From: Allium sativum
Taxonomy: Eukaryota; Streptophyta; Magnoliopsida; Asparagales; Amaryllidaceae
Length of the DNA stretch: 64,000 nt
Assembly: GCA_030737875.1 (NCBI GenBank)
Contig: CM060915.1
Location: forward strand, 898,879,177 to 898,943,176
Reading direction: 5' to 3'
Positions 43,201 to 55,571 of this stretch are shown here, piece by piece (position 1 is the first letter of the stretch; each line of letters starts with the position of its first letter). A program made the position numbers and the translations under genes. A model generated the notes under the pieces. That model did not search any database and was not told where the DNA came from. It saw nothing but the letters and a program-made list of their open reading frames with translations.

Positions 43201-46200
43201 AAAGGAAAATATAGAAAAATGTTTATACATGTCTTTGCTAATAAGTATATCAGGTCCCTCAAACAAACTCAACTTTTATGACGTCAGTAGAGCTTTTGGT
43301 CAAATACTGGGAAAATGAATACAAAGTTATGCTGATTCGTCATATGAACAGTTCCCATTTATAAAAAATTCATGGCATGGTCAGTGAATAGATGAATTTA
43401 CCAAAGGAAAAGGTTTCCAAAACTATTACTTAGAAATGGACAAATAATATTATAGAATTAACTAAAGATAGACTTGTTCAAACCTATAGAATTGTTTTTC
43501 CCCATCAACTGAATATGGACTGTTCTTTATTTTGCTAAGTGCTTTTGCTATTATTACTTTACAGTTAAGCTACATTTACTGTCATTTTTGGTGAATATAT
43601 ATATATATATATATATATAGTTTGGCACTTTAATTTTGCTAATGGAGCGTAAGAGCTAACATATGTGACACACTACACTAATGTTAATTAATTAGATAAA
43701 TACTTAAGTAACTGATTATCAAGAAAAAGGCAAAGAAAAGATTACAACTGATTAATTAGTATATGCGGTTTTGAATTAAATGATTCATTTTGTCGCAATT
43801 AATTAGTTATGAGCACATAACATGTACACGAACTTGAACTCAATCTTTATTGCTAGCAGTTAGTGTGAATTTATTAAGAGCATTTCGGACATAAATACCT
43901 GCAAGTGGATGTAGCTATAATCAACTTTGTAAATGTAATGAAATGATTTCAGATGTAGGGAAGTTCATTTATCAGTAGAAAATAAATACCCATAAGCACA
44001 GTTTAGCTAAAGGAGGTTTAAGCATCTAAAATAGACATAGGAAAGAAACATCTAACACTATGATATGATAACCAGTAAGCAAAAACGAAGGTAGATCCAC
44101 ATACTACAGCGGATTCACAATTGAAATTAGCCTTAGCAATAAGTACCAATGGAAATTGTATATTGAACTGAGAAGAACTGCATGAAAATTATTAAATGTG
44201 GAACCAATTTTTAAAAAACCCACAAAACCATAACATCTTTAGTTTAGCAAGTTCATCGCTTGCAAAATCTATTAGTGTTGTGAAAAAGTGAGGAACAGTT
44301 GAAAATAAAAAATAGAAATGAAATCATGAATCAATCGGTAAGTATTTTAATAAAAAGGATAGCTTTCGTCAATTTTGTACTTAATTCAAAATGTTAACAT
44401 ATACCCTAAAGGGTTATTAAGATAACTAATATAATTCCCTTGAATTCAACCTTTCGGCTTACTGGAGTCTAGAGTTGTTGTATCTAATTTGCTTCCTTGA
44501 CACTGATTCCGATTTCAGTTCAAAATAAAATAAATATACAAACTCTCCTTAATTATAACAGTAATACAATGTAAAAGAGAATAAAAATATTTAGGTTTAA
44601 ATTAGTAAATAGTGAGGTAGCCTACATCTGGAAGATTAAAAATAGAGAGATTTGCATAATATAACATTGTCCCATATATTTTGACTCGAACTTGTTAATA
44701 CGAAAATTGAATCTGCATCAAACAAATATGGAAATCTTAGGGTGACTAACTATACTTCGAAAGATGTACAATTATTCAAATAAAACAAAACAGGTAAAGC
44801 AATATAAACTAACATTGGAGAAAACATTACGAAGCCGTGATTATTTTTCAACCCTTGAACCAATTAACTAAAGTACTAATCAAGTGTTAGAACGATTCAT
44901 CCTCCTTCAGAAAATGACAAAATTGTCATTCTTCTTTCTTTAAAAAAAATGCAACATTTACGTCATTTACTTGACTAAAATTTTAAAGTTGAAATCAAAT
45001 ATTTGAAAACCAATTTATGTATTTATAGAATAAATCATAAGAGATAGATGAAAGTAACTGTTACATGATCAGTTTGGAAAAAAAGCGAAGAAGGATGATA
45101 GAAACGATATAGAAGTGACATAAAACATAGGAACTGTAATATTATCTAACCACAAACCGAATGAAAAAAAAAGGCAGAAAGGAAATGCTTCACTGTAAAT
45201 GGGAACGTCAAATCCTTAATTCCTTCCTCTTTCTAAAAAAATTCATCTACAGTATTAAAGTCAAAAGCAAACAAAAATATAAAGAAATGGTAAAGAACGA
45301 AAAGCCTGCAATTACTTTTCCCAAATTATAAGAAAATGCTAAAATCCAAATAGGTCATGTTAACTTGCATCAATTTTGAATGAGGAATGCTGATATTTGT
45401 TATCCTCCTTCTTGTTGGAAAAAATTAATAGAAAGGTAACTTAAACGCAGTCAGTTATTCTGCTTGTGAAATTCAATTAGACAACATAAATAAATACCCA
45501 CAAATCTAATTCAATTTGAGAACCGCTTAGTCTTGGTTCAGAACACACAAAGAAATAGCAGAATTATAAAGATTAAGGTGATATCAAGTTTCAGTGGTTC
45601 CAGTAAGAAATATGAGTGTAATCTTCATTAATTATTTTCTCTATATAAATAGTGAGGAACTATCAAGAGTGAACAGCTTATGGTTGACTTTCAGCTTTAA
45701 TTGTATATAGTTCTGGCCTTATGATATAAAAGTAAAGGTTGAATCAACACAGAAGAACACATATATAAATGCGAATAAATAATAGATCACAGAAAAAGTA
45801 AGAAAGATGAACGTCCTCATATTATATCGCATACGTCGAATAACTAAAACTCGAGCATTTTCCGTTAGAAAAATATTAGTTGATTTGTTTACTGGGCAGG
45901 GCAAAGCTTGCTATTTGGTAAAGTTCAACATAATACGTAGAAAGGAAAATAAAATATTACAAAACAAATCTTAAAAAGAAGAAAAAAGAAAAACATTTTA
46001 ATATAATTTACTGTAAAATAATCAGGATCCTTCAGTTTATAGATCAATGTATAAAAGTATTTAGTCGATAAAATTGTATACACAGCCATGCCATACCCAT
46101 TGTAGCTATGGTTTGATTGAAACAGTAGCAAGTTGTGGAAACCTTTAGGTTTAGTATTTGACAAAAAATATACCAGTAAACTATTTTCTAAATGCATACA

Positions 46201-47373
46201 CTATCTATTAGGAAAGTTCGCTGAGTCCAATCACCTATCACATCTCACCAACATCATGCGTCTTTAACATATTTATAAACATGAGATACTACCAAAACAC
46301 ATCACATTCACAATCAAATACCAAGGGAAAAAAATTAAAATTAAAAAGACAAATATATCGTCCTAAAATTGGAGATTTCATAGATCCATTAATTTCTAAT
46401 TTCAAACAAAGATCAGAATAAATACACAAATCTAAGATAGAATAAATAATATTTTATTATCCTAATTCAAAGACATTATTTAGAAAATAATCCTTTCCTA
46501 AATTGTAATTTCTACAAATTTATCATTTTATTAAAAAAAAGTATCATTATAATCATGTGCTTCCTAAAACTGAGTAAATGAACCTTTAGAAAATATGTCT
46601 TTCCCAAATTGCAGTTTGTTCTTTTTTTCTAAATAGCAACATAATAAGCAGCTTCAAAAAACTGAACAGAAATTGAATAGAGATCAACTTATAAAGCCTG
46701 AATACGCATCACATTTATATATGATTCAAATGTTTGAAATTTCTATTCTTCTAAAAGTTAATCGTCCAAAAGCCTTTACATAGACATGCGAAATGTATAC
46801 TTTATTTGCAATATACATCATTCACCCATGGCTATTACAAAAAAGATAAACATAGCTAATTATGCATGACCCAATTAGATGAACATAATCAATTAGAAGA
46901 TCCTTAGGACTTTCTTATGGAGGTTTCTTATTAACATTAGGTACCCTTTGGTGACCTCCTTTAGCCATTGTGCTGTATAATTTGATTTTCAACAGTTTGA
47001 ATTTGTTTAATAGTTCCCCTAGATAAGCTATTTCCTTGCTTACTTCAGCTATTAAACGTAGACATAATATATATTATTCAACAAATCACGCACCAAACAT
47101 ACAATTAGTGAGTTTGTTTAAATGAATATGTCTAAAGGAATAGAAAAAACCAAATATCCCAAAATATTTTAACCCAGTTATTAACATTTTCAAACTCTAG
47201 CTAAAAGCCTGACCTTAGAATCAAATTATCATAAGGGTTCTATACCGGAATAACAAAAGCATTCAAAATTGGTTTTCGATATAAGATTGAAAAGAACCCT
47301 ATTTGAAGAGAATTGATATGAACATGAAGCTAACTAATTTAAAATCGGCTACTAAAAAAAGAAGAAAAGGTGC
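40223..47373. other. AT-rich intergenic DNA, no gene recognised
   Basis: About 7 kb without a frame carrying a known motif and without terminal repeats, tRNA or rRNA. Frames at 40684-40890, 42056-42256, 45719-45904 and 45925-46197 are short and AT-driven. Contains a (TA)n tract at about 43597-43618. Confidence 0.5.
43597..43618. repeat. (TA)n microsatellite
   Basis: About 11 TA units. Confidence 0.9.
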
Positions 47374-47830
47374 TTACATTGGGTGAAGAGCCAGCAACTC
47401 TGAGGGCACCCTTGACAAACTGATTACGATTGCCTGAAATTTGCAGTCGAGGTTTGGCATGAAGCGTGGGTGACGGCGATGAAGATCAGATAAGTAGCAA
47501 ATCGACGGGATATTATTATTAGGGTTGGGAGAAAGAAATGGAAGAGGAGCGATTGGAGAAGATGAAGATTGAATTCGGCAAAAAGGGGAATAAAACAATG
47601 GAGAGTCACGACTTTTGAATATAGGATTTAGAAAAATAATGTTAGAAGTTTTGCGGTCGTGAAATACTTACATCGGGAGAGCAGGTACAGCGAAGATCAA
47701 TCTGCAGATGCTGATAGGAAGGGACGGACAGCTGTGGATGTGGAATTGCGAAGAACGATGGATCGATGATCTGATTGCAACCTTTAATAACGGGGAATAT
47801 CCGAGCTTGAAAACGTAGACCTGACAATTA
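47370..47830 (-). other. Possible 5' exons of a host gene or gene fragment
   Basis: On the minus strand a C/T-rich leader-like segment (about 47600-47520) is followed by sequence that can read NQFVKGALRVAGSSPN and then a donor-like AAT|GTAAGC at about 47379. A second donor, GAT|GTAAGT, lies near 47671 at the end of a 5' segment. GC content is higher than in neighbouring DNA. However, the frame with that peptide has an upstream TGA and no ATG, the family is not recognised, and no downstream exons could be joined. It may be a 5' UTR with a first coding exon, a decayed gene, or chance. Confidence 0.25.
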
Positions 47831-48817
47831 AAAGTTGCCTGAATACCTGCTCGAAGTGCAAGAGGCCCTTATTTTGTTTAGCAAGAAAGCATGTAAGAGG
47901 AAGCAGACATTTGAGTTCCCAAATCCATGTGGCACAACATTATTGGTTTAAAGTGAGAAAGCTTTAGAGCGCATCATTTCTAACTCAGCTTTAATAGTAT
48001 AGTATAGATAATTAACGCTTACAATAGTCTGTCAACCAATCAATTGACATATAACTAAACAATTGGGATTAGTGTACCCAAATATCATCCCAATACCCGT
48101 GTGGGGTTTCAACCAACAAATACCGAATATTATTTGTGCAGTTGGGCGATGTGTAAAATTTATCGCCCCAATCACCGTTAGTTCAATGAGTGTACATAAA
48201 CAAATCGTCCGATTTGTAAATGAATATTTATTTTCATTTCAGGAGAATTTTATGTCATTTATATATACATTAAAAATTATATTTTTAATGATAAAATATT
48301 TATTTCAAAACATGAATATTTTTAATAGTTCATACATTCAATAAAAATAATATTTTTATTGTTCAAACATTTTATTCAACACATGAATATTTTATATAGT
48401 TCATGTACACATTAAAAATTATATTTTTAATTAATAGATATTTATTTCAGAAAATTTCGATAATATAACGGCGCGATATTAAAATCGGAATAGTGTCTAG
48501 CATTACCCCTCTCCTGATGCTGGCTCGCACCATACACAAACCCATTTCAGCCCAATTCACATCCAAATCAAATCAAAACAAATAAATCAATCAATATCCA
48601 AATTTCCACAATAATTCCAAATACACAATCATGGTTTGTATAATAAATAGTGCCGAGGACTTCTAAGCCCCGTCTGCATCCTAAAATATTTTTAACTGTA
48701 AAATAGTTTGAGTGAGAAAGTGTTCTCACCTTTTGTTACCACTCCGCCATTCTTTTGTGGACGATTTGGAATACGTTCTGCTTCCAGTCAGTTTCATTGC
48801 AATCTGCTTTACGCGGT
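47831..48817. other. Intergenic DNA with short AT-rich repeats
   Basis: Near 48225-48450 a TTAAAAATTATATTTTTAAT unit and a TTCA(T)ACATG(A)ATATTT-like unit recur. No gene recognised. Confidence 0.5.
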
Positions 48818-50428
48818 TGTTAGACCAAAATCTGGGCCTAACACCCAAATGCAGGTCACAGATCACAAAATGCAGAAAACAGTAAATAAAGAGGATACAC
48901 ACAATGTTTTTATAGTGGTTCGGCTGTAGATGTAGCCTATGTCCACTTTATAATCTTATTGTTATACTGACAGATTACAAGAATCAGTTACATGCAAGCA
49001 CACAATCCGTGTGTTAATTGATGTTACAAGGGTTTATACACGTAATCCATGTGTTAATTGTGTAGAAAAGAGAAGAATTTGATTGTAGGAAAGTGCAAAG
49101 TCCTTGCACTTCAGTAATGGTGGAAGCAGTGAAGAAGAATGGCCCCAAGTCCTTGAAAATGCCTTCGAATGGTGTATTTATAGCTGTAGGAGAGCTTCTG
49201 GGTTGACCGGATCGTGATGGGGTACGTGGCAGGCGATCCAAGAAAGTAGGAGCATAAATAGCCTTGAGACCAGGTCAAAACAGTGCGCGTATCAGCAGGT
49301 CTGAAGGTCGGTTCGTGTTCATGGGATCGGATCGTGAGGAGACAGGGCGAGCCGATCCGTTCGTGGTGCTCGGGCGCTGAAGGTGACGCAGTACGGATCA
49401 GATCGTGATGCAGGAGTGTGATCCGAGGGGGCGATCTAGTCGTGGGCGAGCCGATGGGAGCGATCCGGTGCGATGGTTCTGAGTCTTCGATGCTATATTA
49501 CACCCATTCACGGAAATGGGCATAACTTTCAAACCGTAAGTCCGATTGAGCCAAACCGAAGCTCAAACTGAAGCTAACTCAGAGATCTACAAAAGTTACG
49601 GAGCATAGCTCCGTAATGTCTGTTTTCGGACCCAAAAGAGGTCGTCTGATAGGAGTTTCGGACCTGTTTATGTTGAGGATGTGGTTTTGACCTAATCTCT
49701 CAATGTCTTCTGACGTTGTTTCCACCGCTTGGGCATGTTATCATTCAGGAATTCCATGTGTGACAGCTTTTGCCAAAAAATGTGTCAACACGTTTGCCCC
49801 CCAGAACATATCTTGCTGGTTGAAGGAAGATGTGTTCTGGATAATCTGAGAAATCCAAGTCCAGAATGCGACGATCACGCCGGATCGTATTAAGGCCAGA
49901 AAACCGACGATCACACGTGATCGTATTAAGGCCAGAGAAATCCAAGAAGACCAGGAATTTGTACCTGCAATAAGATAAAACAAACAATGCAAGAATATTT
50001 CCTAGATGGCCTTACCGGAGTAAACCATCCGAGGAGATGTTAGAGGGGTTCCAAGACGGCCTTATCGGAGTAAGACGATCAAGGAAATGCCATGAAAGTT
50101 CCAAGACGGCCTTACCAGAGTAAGACGACCAAGGAAAAGCACATGAGGTTCCAAGATGGCCTTACCGGAGTAAGACAACCAAGGAAAAGCACATGAGAAT
50201 TTATTTATACTGGACGGATCCAGTTGGGAGCCGGAGCTCATGTTTGTACTAGACGGATCCAGTTGGGAGACAGAGCTCATGTTTGTACTGGACGGATCCA
50301 GTTGGGAGTCGGAGCTCAATGCTTATTGCTAATTCATGAAAATGTAGCGGTTGTTTGCCGAACACGACGGGAGACCACAAGTCGGTTCCGCGCATGTGGG
50401 CTGATGTGACGGCTCTTATTACATGCAG
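48818..50428 (-). mobile_element. 3' LTR of the TAT-type gag-only element (about 1.6 kb)
   Basis: The plus-strand left end at 48818 is firm. The right end is set at TTATTACA (about 50428) because its minus-strand reading would start TGTAATAAGAG, but no second copy of that end is available. Contains 50-bp and 37-bp tandem repeats (49990-50312) and many GATCGTGA/CGATCC words. Confidence 0.65.
49990..50312. repeat. Tandem repeats in the 3' LTR: four 50-bp and three 37-bp units
   Basis: 50-bp units contain AAGACGGCCTTACCGGAGTA and GACGACCAAGGAAAAGCACA (49990-50196). 37-bp units contain GGACGGATCCAGTTGGGAG (50211-50312). The right LTR has the same units at about 53450-53726, truncated. Confidence 0.85.
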
Positions 50429-50521
50429 GGAAAACAAAGGAGGGCGAGAAGTCGCCTAAAAACCTAAAAACATGAACTATGGACCGAAGTCCAGCAAACT
50501 GAAGAGATCCGCTGAGTGGGA
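50429..50521 (-). other. Region between gag stop and 3' LTR
   Basis: Expected place of a polypurine tract on the minus strand, but the minus strand here is pyrimidine-rich (CTTCTCGCCCTCCTTTG). No convincing PPT. Confidence 0.4.
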
Positions 50522-52202
50522 TCAGTTAATGATAAGCCCACGATTGCTCGATCTGGGATCGTTCCCTCTCCGGGGAGTCGGTAGTGGTAGCGCAGGTGTG
50601 GGCGCTATTGGTTGAATGACGTACTCGGGTAGTTCTCCTCGCCTGACCCGATCCTCGATAAGGTCTCGCAAATGTCTGCAGTCATCGGTGTTATGACCGT
50701 CCATGTCATGAAATATGCAATGTCTTCCAGAATTGCATTGTGCTAGTGTTGGTTCCCTCTTGGGAGGCCTTGGATATGAGGCAGCACCCCCTGTATCTAC
50801 GTAGATATTGCTCAGGGTGTCATTCAGTTCAGTGTATTTGTCGTATCTGGACCCTCTCCGCGGTGGAGCATTACGCTCATTTGTAGCAGGGGTCTTTCCT
50901 TTACCCTTGTCATTACCTTTTCCAGGATTGGGCGGTTCTCCATCTCTGAGCATGTTGACGTCGAGAGTGCGTTTCTCAGAAGTTGCATCTTCTTCCCGCA
51001 GGAATCTATCTGCTTCAAGGTAGAATTCGCTGAGGTTTCGCAGTGGATCTCTGTACAAAGATTTTTTGAACTCCGAGTTATCTAGAACGCCGGATACTGC
51101 TGCCATCAGTACCATCGATGGTTCAGGGCGATCAACTGATGCTGCTGCAACGTTGAATCTTTCCAGGAATTAACGCAGAGCTTCTCTGGGCCTCTGCTTG
51201 ATTGTGGTGAGAGACATGACGTTCTTGGGTCGTGCAACGTGAACCCGAAATTGTTCAATGAAGCATGCGACCAACATGTTCCAACTGCTGATCGATTCTG
51301 TTTCCAGCTACCGAATCCACATAGCGGCCATGTCAGTCAGGAAGAGGGGAAAACACTTTGCCATGACGTTTTCCGATGCCAATTGAACTTCCATATGTCG
51401 TTTGTAGCGCATGAGATGCACGTAGGATCTGTCCTGCCGTTGTATGGCTCCACTTATGGGAGTTTGAAATTCGGGGGATTGCGGGAATTTCTGATTTCCT
51501 AAGTGAACGGGTTGTGATTGACGTCATCCACGTCGTTCTGGTAAGTGCGGCCTCTCGTGAGGCGTTGAATCAAATCAGCAAGTCGATTGCCTTCAAAAAG
51601 CTATTGCAAACTGCCAAGATCAGAGCTGGTGCCCCCAGCGTTGAGTGCAGGAGAAAACAGAAGCTGGTGAGCCATCGCCTGGGGATCGCGGCTCGCGGAT
51701 CGAGGGGGGCGACCCGACCCGGTTCGAGGGGGACGGTTCGTGAGGTAGTTTCGTGAAGTCTAGCTCGTGAGGCCGGATCGTGAAGCAGGGGGGCGATCCG
51801 ACTGGGTCTTGGAGGTAGATCACAAACCGTTTGATGCTGTGGGTTGCCCCCAAGCACTGGTGCTGGTGGGTCGCGGGTCGCTGGGCCCGACCTGATCTGA
51901 TCGTGGTGGCCTGTGCGAGCCGCTTCATTGGCTCCATCTCCAATGGCTTGAGCGTTGCCCGGCCTTCCATCCATCCGAGCAAAGAATTGGTTGATCATTT
52001 CCTGTTGTTTCTGGAGGAGATTATCTTGCATTGCCATCTGATCTCTCAGTTCAGCGAGAACTCCATCCATCTCGTCTCTGGTCAAGTATGAAGAAGGATC
52101 TCCATGAGAGGAAGCTTCCTGGCTTGCTTCGTTCCTTGTGCCTTCAGCATCAGCATAATCAGCATGAGCGGAAGTTCCAGTCTTCTTCCTTTTTATTGCC
52201 AT
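50522..52202 (-). pseudogene. gag of the TAT/Ogre type, several lesions
   Basis: ATG at 52202 (MAIKRKK). N-terminal part has a coiled-coil-like LAELRDQMAMQDNLLQKQQE and a long Pro/Arg-rich stretch. The core (about 51520-51116) contains the HLMRYKRHMEVQLASENVMA region in broken frames, then MLVACFIEQFRVHVARPKNV and a stop where REALR-FLERFN is expected (Glu to TAA, near 51170). The C-terminal open frame (51115-50522) carries FLREEDATSEKR and the single zinc-finger-like CIFHDMDGHNTDDCRHLRDL, the signature of TAT/Ogre-type Gag, ending LPEYVIQPIA. There is at least one frameshift between 51520 and 51600 and stops near 51488 and 51457. Known role: particle formation and RNA binding. Inactive here. 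Confidence 0.85.
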
Positions 52203-52263
52203 TGAGTTTCCTTTCAAGCTAGAAGTTGAAGTTTTTGTGTGCCCCCTTCCCAACGCGCCCAAA
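52203..52263 (-). other. Leader and presumed primer binding site of the TAT-type element
   Basis: On the minus strand the LTR end ...GGTCTAACA is followed by TTTGGGCGCGTTGGGAAGGG. It resembles TGGCGCC-type PBS sequences of TAT/Athila elements but does not match one cleanly. Confidence 0.5.
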
Positions 52264-53730
52264 TGTTAGACCAAAATCTGGGCCTAACACCCAAATGCAG
52301 ATCACAGATCACAGAATGCAGAAAACAGTAAATAAAGAAGAGACACACAAAGTTGTTATAGTGGTTCGGCTGTAGATGTAGCCCATGTCCACTTTATAAT
52401 CTTATTGTTATACTGACAGATTACAAGAATCAGTTACATGCAAGCACACAATCCGTGTGTTAATTGATGTTACAAGGGTTTATACACGTAATCCACGTGT
52501 TAATTGTGTAGAAAAGAGAAGAATTTGATTATAGGAAAGTGCAAAGTCCTTGCACTTCAGTAATGGTGGAAGCAGTGAAGAAGAATGGCCCCAAGTCCTT
52601 GAAAATGCCTTCGAATGGTGTATTTATAGCTGTAGGAGAGCTTCTGGGTTGACCGAATCGTGATGGGGTACGTGGCAGGCGATCCAAGAAAGTAGGAGCA
52701 TAAATAGCCTTGAGAACAGGTCAAAATAGTGCGCGTATCAGCAGGTCTGAAGGTCGGTTCGTGTTCATGGAATCGGATCGTGAGGAGACATGGCGAGCCG
52801 ATCCGGTCGTGGTGCTCGAGCGCTGAAGGTGACGCAGTACGGATCGGATCGTGATGCAGGAGTGCGATCCGAGGGGGCGATCCAGTCATGGGCGAGCCGA
52901 TGGGAGCGATCCGGTGCGATGGTTCTGAGTCTTCGATGCTAGATTACACCCATTCACGGAAATGGGCATAACTTTCAAACTGTAAGTCCGATTGAGCCAA
53001 ACCGAAGCTCAAACCGAAGCTAACTCAGAGATCTACAAAAGTTACGGAGCTCAGCTTTGTAATCGCTGTTTTCGGGCCCAAAAGAGGTCGTCTGATAGGA
53101 GTTTCGTACCTGTTTATGTTGAGGATGCGGTTTTGACCTAATCTCTCAATGTCTTCTGACGTTGTTTCCACCGCTTGGGCATGTTATCATTCAGGAATTC
53201 CATGTGTGACAGCTTTTGCCAAAAAATGTGTCAACACGTTTGCCCCCCAGAACATATCTTGCTGGTTGAAGGAAGATGTGTTCTGGATAATCTGAGAAAT
53301 CCAAGTCCAGAATGCGACGATCACGCCGGATCGTATTAAGGCCAGAAAACCGACGATCACACGGAATCGTATTAAGGCCAGAGAAATCCAAGAAGACCAG
53401 GAATTTGTACCTGCAATAAGATAAAACAAACAATGCTAGAATATTTCCTAGATGGCCTTACCGGAGTAAACCATCCGAGGAGATGTTAGAGGGGTTCCAA
53501 GACGGCCTTATCGGAGTAAGACGACCAAGGAAATGCCATGAAATTTCCAAGACGGCCTTACCAGAGTAAGACGACCAAGGAAAAGCACATGAGGTTCCAA
53601 GACGGCCTTACCGGAGTAAGACAACCAAGGAAAAGCACATGAGAATTTATTTATACTGGACGGATCCAGTTGGGAGCCGGAGCTCATGTTTGTACTGGAC
53701 AGATCCAGTTGGGAGACGGAGCTCATGTTT
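52264..53730 (-). mobile_element. 5' LTR of the TAT-type element, truncated by insertion
   Basis: Collinear with 48818-50282 with scattered substitutions. Breaks at GCTCATGTTT|TGTAACAACC, where the next LTR starts, while the intact copy continues GTACTGGACGG at 50284. Confidence 0.9.
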
Positions 53731-53824
53731 TGTAACAACCCGTATTTTCAATAACCTGTTATAACATAAATGGAGGTAGAATTAAACTGTAAAATCTGAA
53801 TCAAGGGAAACGGGCTATGCCATT

Positions 53825-53887
53825 GCGTTCGTCTCGGAAAAATACGCGAAATAGAGTCCGAGTTTTCGAAAATCGGAGTTCGTATGA
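53825..53887 (+). other. Conserved LTR box, copy 5 of 6
   Basis: Differs from the copy at 27699 by essentially one base near the end (GAGTTCG for GAGTCCG). Sits 94 bp from the LTR start. Confidence 0.85.
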
Positions 53888-54077
53888 CCAAGATATGGCC
53901 TCGCGAAGTTTCACGAAAAATTCCCAAATTAAAGTATACTTAATTAAGTGAAATGGGTTGCGCAGAGAAATATATATATATATATATATATAATTGAAAA
54001 TTTAATAAATAAATATGCAAAAATGTTCAAAACAGCGAATTGGGAGAGGGGAATAACCGAACCGGCCAATTTTTGAG

Positions 54078-54102
54078 GTCGACCCAAGCCCGCTGGGTCG
54101 AC
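54078..54102. repeat. Palindrome GTCGACCCA/TGGGTCGAC in the LTR
   Basis: Perfect 9-bp arms with a 7-nt loop. The 3' LTR copy (60504-60528) keeps GTCGACCC/GGGTCGAC. Confidence 0.85.
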
Positions 54103-54305
54103 TAGGGGTTAATCCAGGGTGTTTGGCTGTCAACCCGTGGGCCGATTCGCTCAAATGCAGATTTTGCATTTGGATGGTTCTCATGGTTCATCTTTAATCT
54201 AAAGGCCCTAGATGGTTCCTACACTTGACTTCTTCCCCAAGGCATGCTTTGATGGCTTGGATTGAATCTAGGTTTAATCCTATGGCCTAAAACACTTGCC
54301 TAATC

Positions 54306-54313
54306 TATAAATA
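54306..54313 (+). promoter_or_regulatory. TATA box of the LARD-like 5' LTR
   Basis: TATAAATA in AATCTATAAATAAGTCCC. Equivalent in the 3' LTR at 60732-60739. Confidence 0.6.
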
Positions 54314-55227
54314 AGTCCCTAACCTATCCTAAACCCTCAATATTCATTCATGCAACTAAACTATGGCAAAATTGCTACTCTCATGGCCTCCACTCAACTA
54401 TCCTAGCCTCCACTTCATTTCTATGAGAGGTTTCATGATCATGAGAGTATTAGAGAGTCCCTATGTTAGTATGAGAGCTTCTCAAGTTGATCTCAAGGCT
54501 AAAGCTTTGATCTTTGTTCATAAAGATGGTTTTTTTATTGATTTGGAGTGTTCATCTTTGGGTTTTTGGGTGATGGCATGCATAGGCTTCATCACAATCT
54601 TTGTTTTGCATTTCGATTTGTGCCTTCATAACAATGTAAGCCCTTTCCCTACTCTTAGATATTAACTATGAAGTTAAATGTTCATGTTGCAAGTTTGGGT
54701 TTGATCATTGAGAATGATACATGCTATCATGTCATGCAAGCTTATGAAGTCATTATCTTGATCTTATGAGCTAAAAGCTACAACCTTTATGTTGAAATGT
54801 TGCATTATGCAACATGAGAACCTTCATAATCTTTATGTCAACTTGCATATGAAGTCATAACCCTTATATGATGATACATGCGAGTTTCTAGTCATCATTC
54901 CATGTCTTTTGTCACCATGATTCGTTTATGTGCCAAGTTTGGGTTTATGCATGATTTTGAGGCTTAAGAATGTAACATTCAAGCTAATGAACACATTTGT
55001 GCCTCATTTGCCACCATGATTAACTTGTGGCTTAATATCCATTTTTGTCATGCCTTTGCCAAGTCTCTTCTTTTAATCCATTACGTTGTTGCAAACGTAT
55101 ATGCGAGTTTAAAAGCGTTGGGTTATGTTATGGGTAATTTCTAATGACATGAAAATACAACTTGAAAACATGACTTGAATCATAACATGGAAGTTGACAT
55201 GTAAGTATGCTTGAAAACATAAGCTTG

Positions 55228-55290
55228 GGAATTTACCTATTAAGTTAGGTCTACCCATTGGGAATTTACCTATTAAGTTAGGTCTACCCA
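55228..55290. repeat. Doubled 33-bp unit in the LTR
   Basis: GGGAATTTACCTATTAAGTT followed by AGGTCTACCCA, twice in direct order. Gives a repeated peptide in a minus-strand frame, not a gene. Also in the 3' LTR at about 61650-61710. Confidence 0.9.
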
Positions 55291-55348
55291 ATTGCTTGAA
55301 AACTTGAATATGAACATGACACTAGACTAAACATGAAAGTGGCCAACT

Positions 55349-55535
55349 CGAGGTTGGGTTGAGTTTGCAACGTAAAACTACCCGGAACCGACCGGCCTAA
55401 CTAGTAGTTGCAAACAATAGGACCCAATGTGAGAAGTTGGTCATGTTGTGCTTGAACCCGAGGTTAGACCAAGTTGTGGTGTAAAGCTACCCGGAACCGA
55501 CCGGCTTAACTAGTAACCACAACAAAGTCTAATGT
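55349..55535 (+). other. Doubled stem-loop module (LARD-like LTR copy)
   Basis: Module 1: outer TTGGGT 55354-55359 / ACCCAA 55422-55427, inner GTTTGCAAC 55363-55371 / GTTGCAAAC 55407-55415. Module 2: outer TTAGAC 55464-55469 / GTCTAA 55527-55532, inner GTTGTGG 55473-55479 / CCACAAC 55517-55523. Loops contain CTACCCGGAACCGACCGGC. Confidence 0.8.
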
Positions 55536-55571
55536 GAGAGGTGAAGGTGCATTAAGTAATTAATGCCACAT

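Larger units (their letters stand above)
48818..53730 (-). mobile_element. gag-only LTR element with TAT/Ogre-type gag, cut by a later insertion
   Basis: Two copies of a ~1.5 kb sequence flank a 1.8 kb interior. Left copy starts TGTTAGACCAAAATCTGG at 48818, right copy starts the same at 52264. Gag reads leftward, so the right copy is the 5' LTR and the left copy the 3' LTR. The right LTR stops at 53730, where another LTR begins. Its missing end presumably lies beyond the window. No protease, RT or integrase is present. Confidence 0.85.

Noticed and set aside
51570..51640. C-terminal end of the 230-codon gag frame
   Set aside because: Lies after a frameshift. The real gag core continues in another frame.
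54363..54665. 100-codon frame in the 4.4 kb LTR leader
   Set aside because: The 3' LTR copy has a one-base indel that breaks it and the 2.8 kb family lacks it. No motif.
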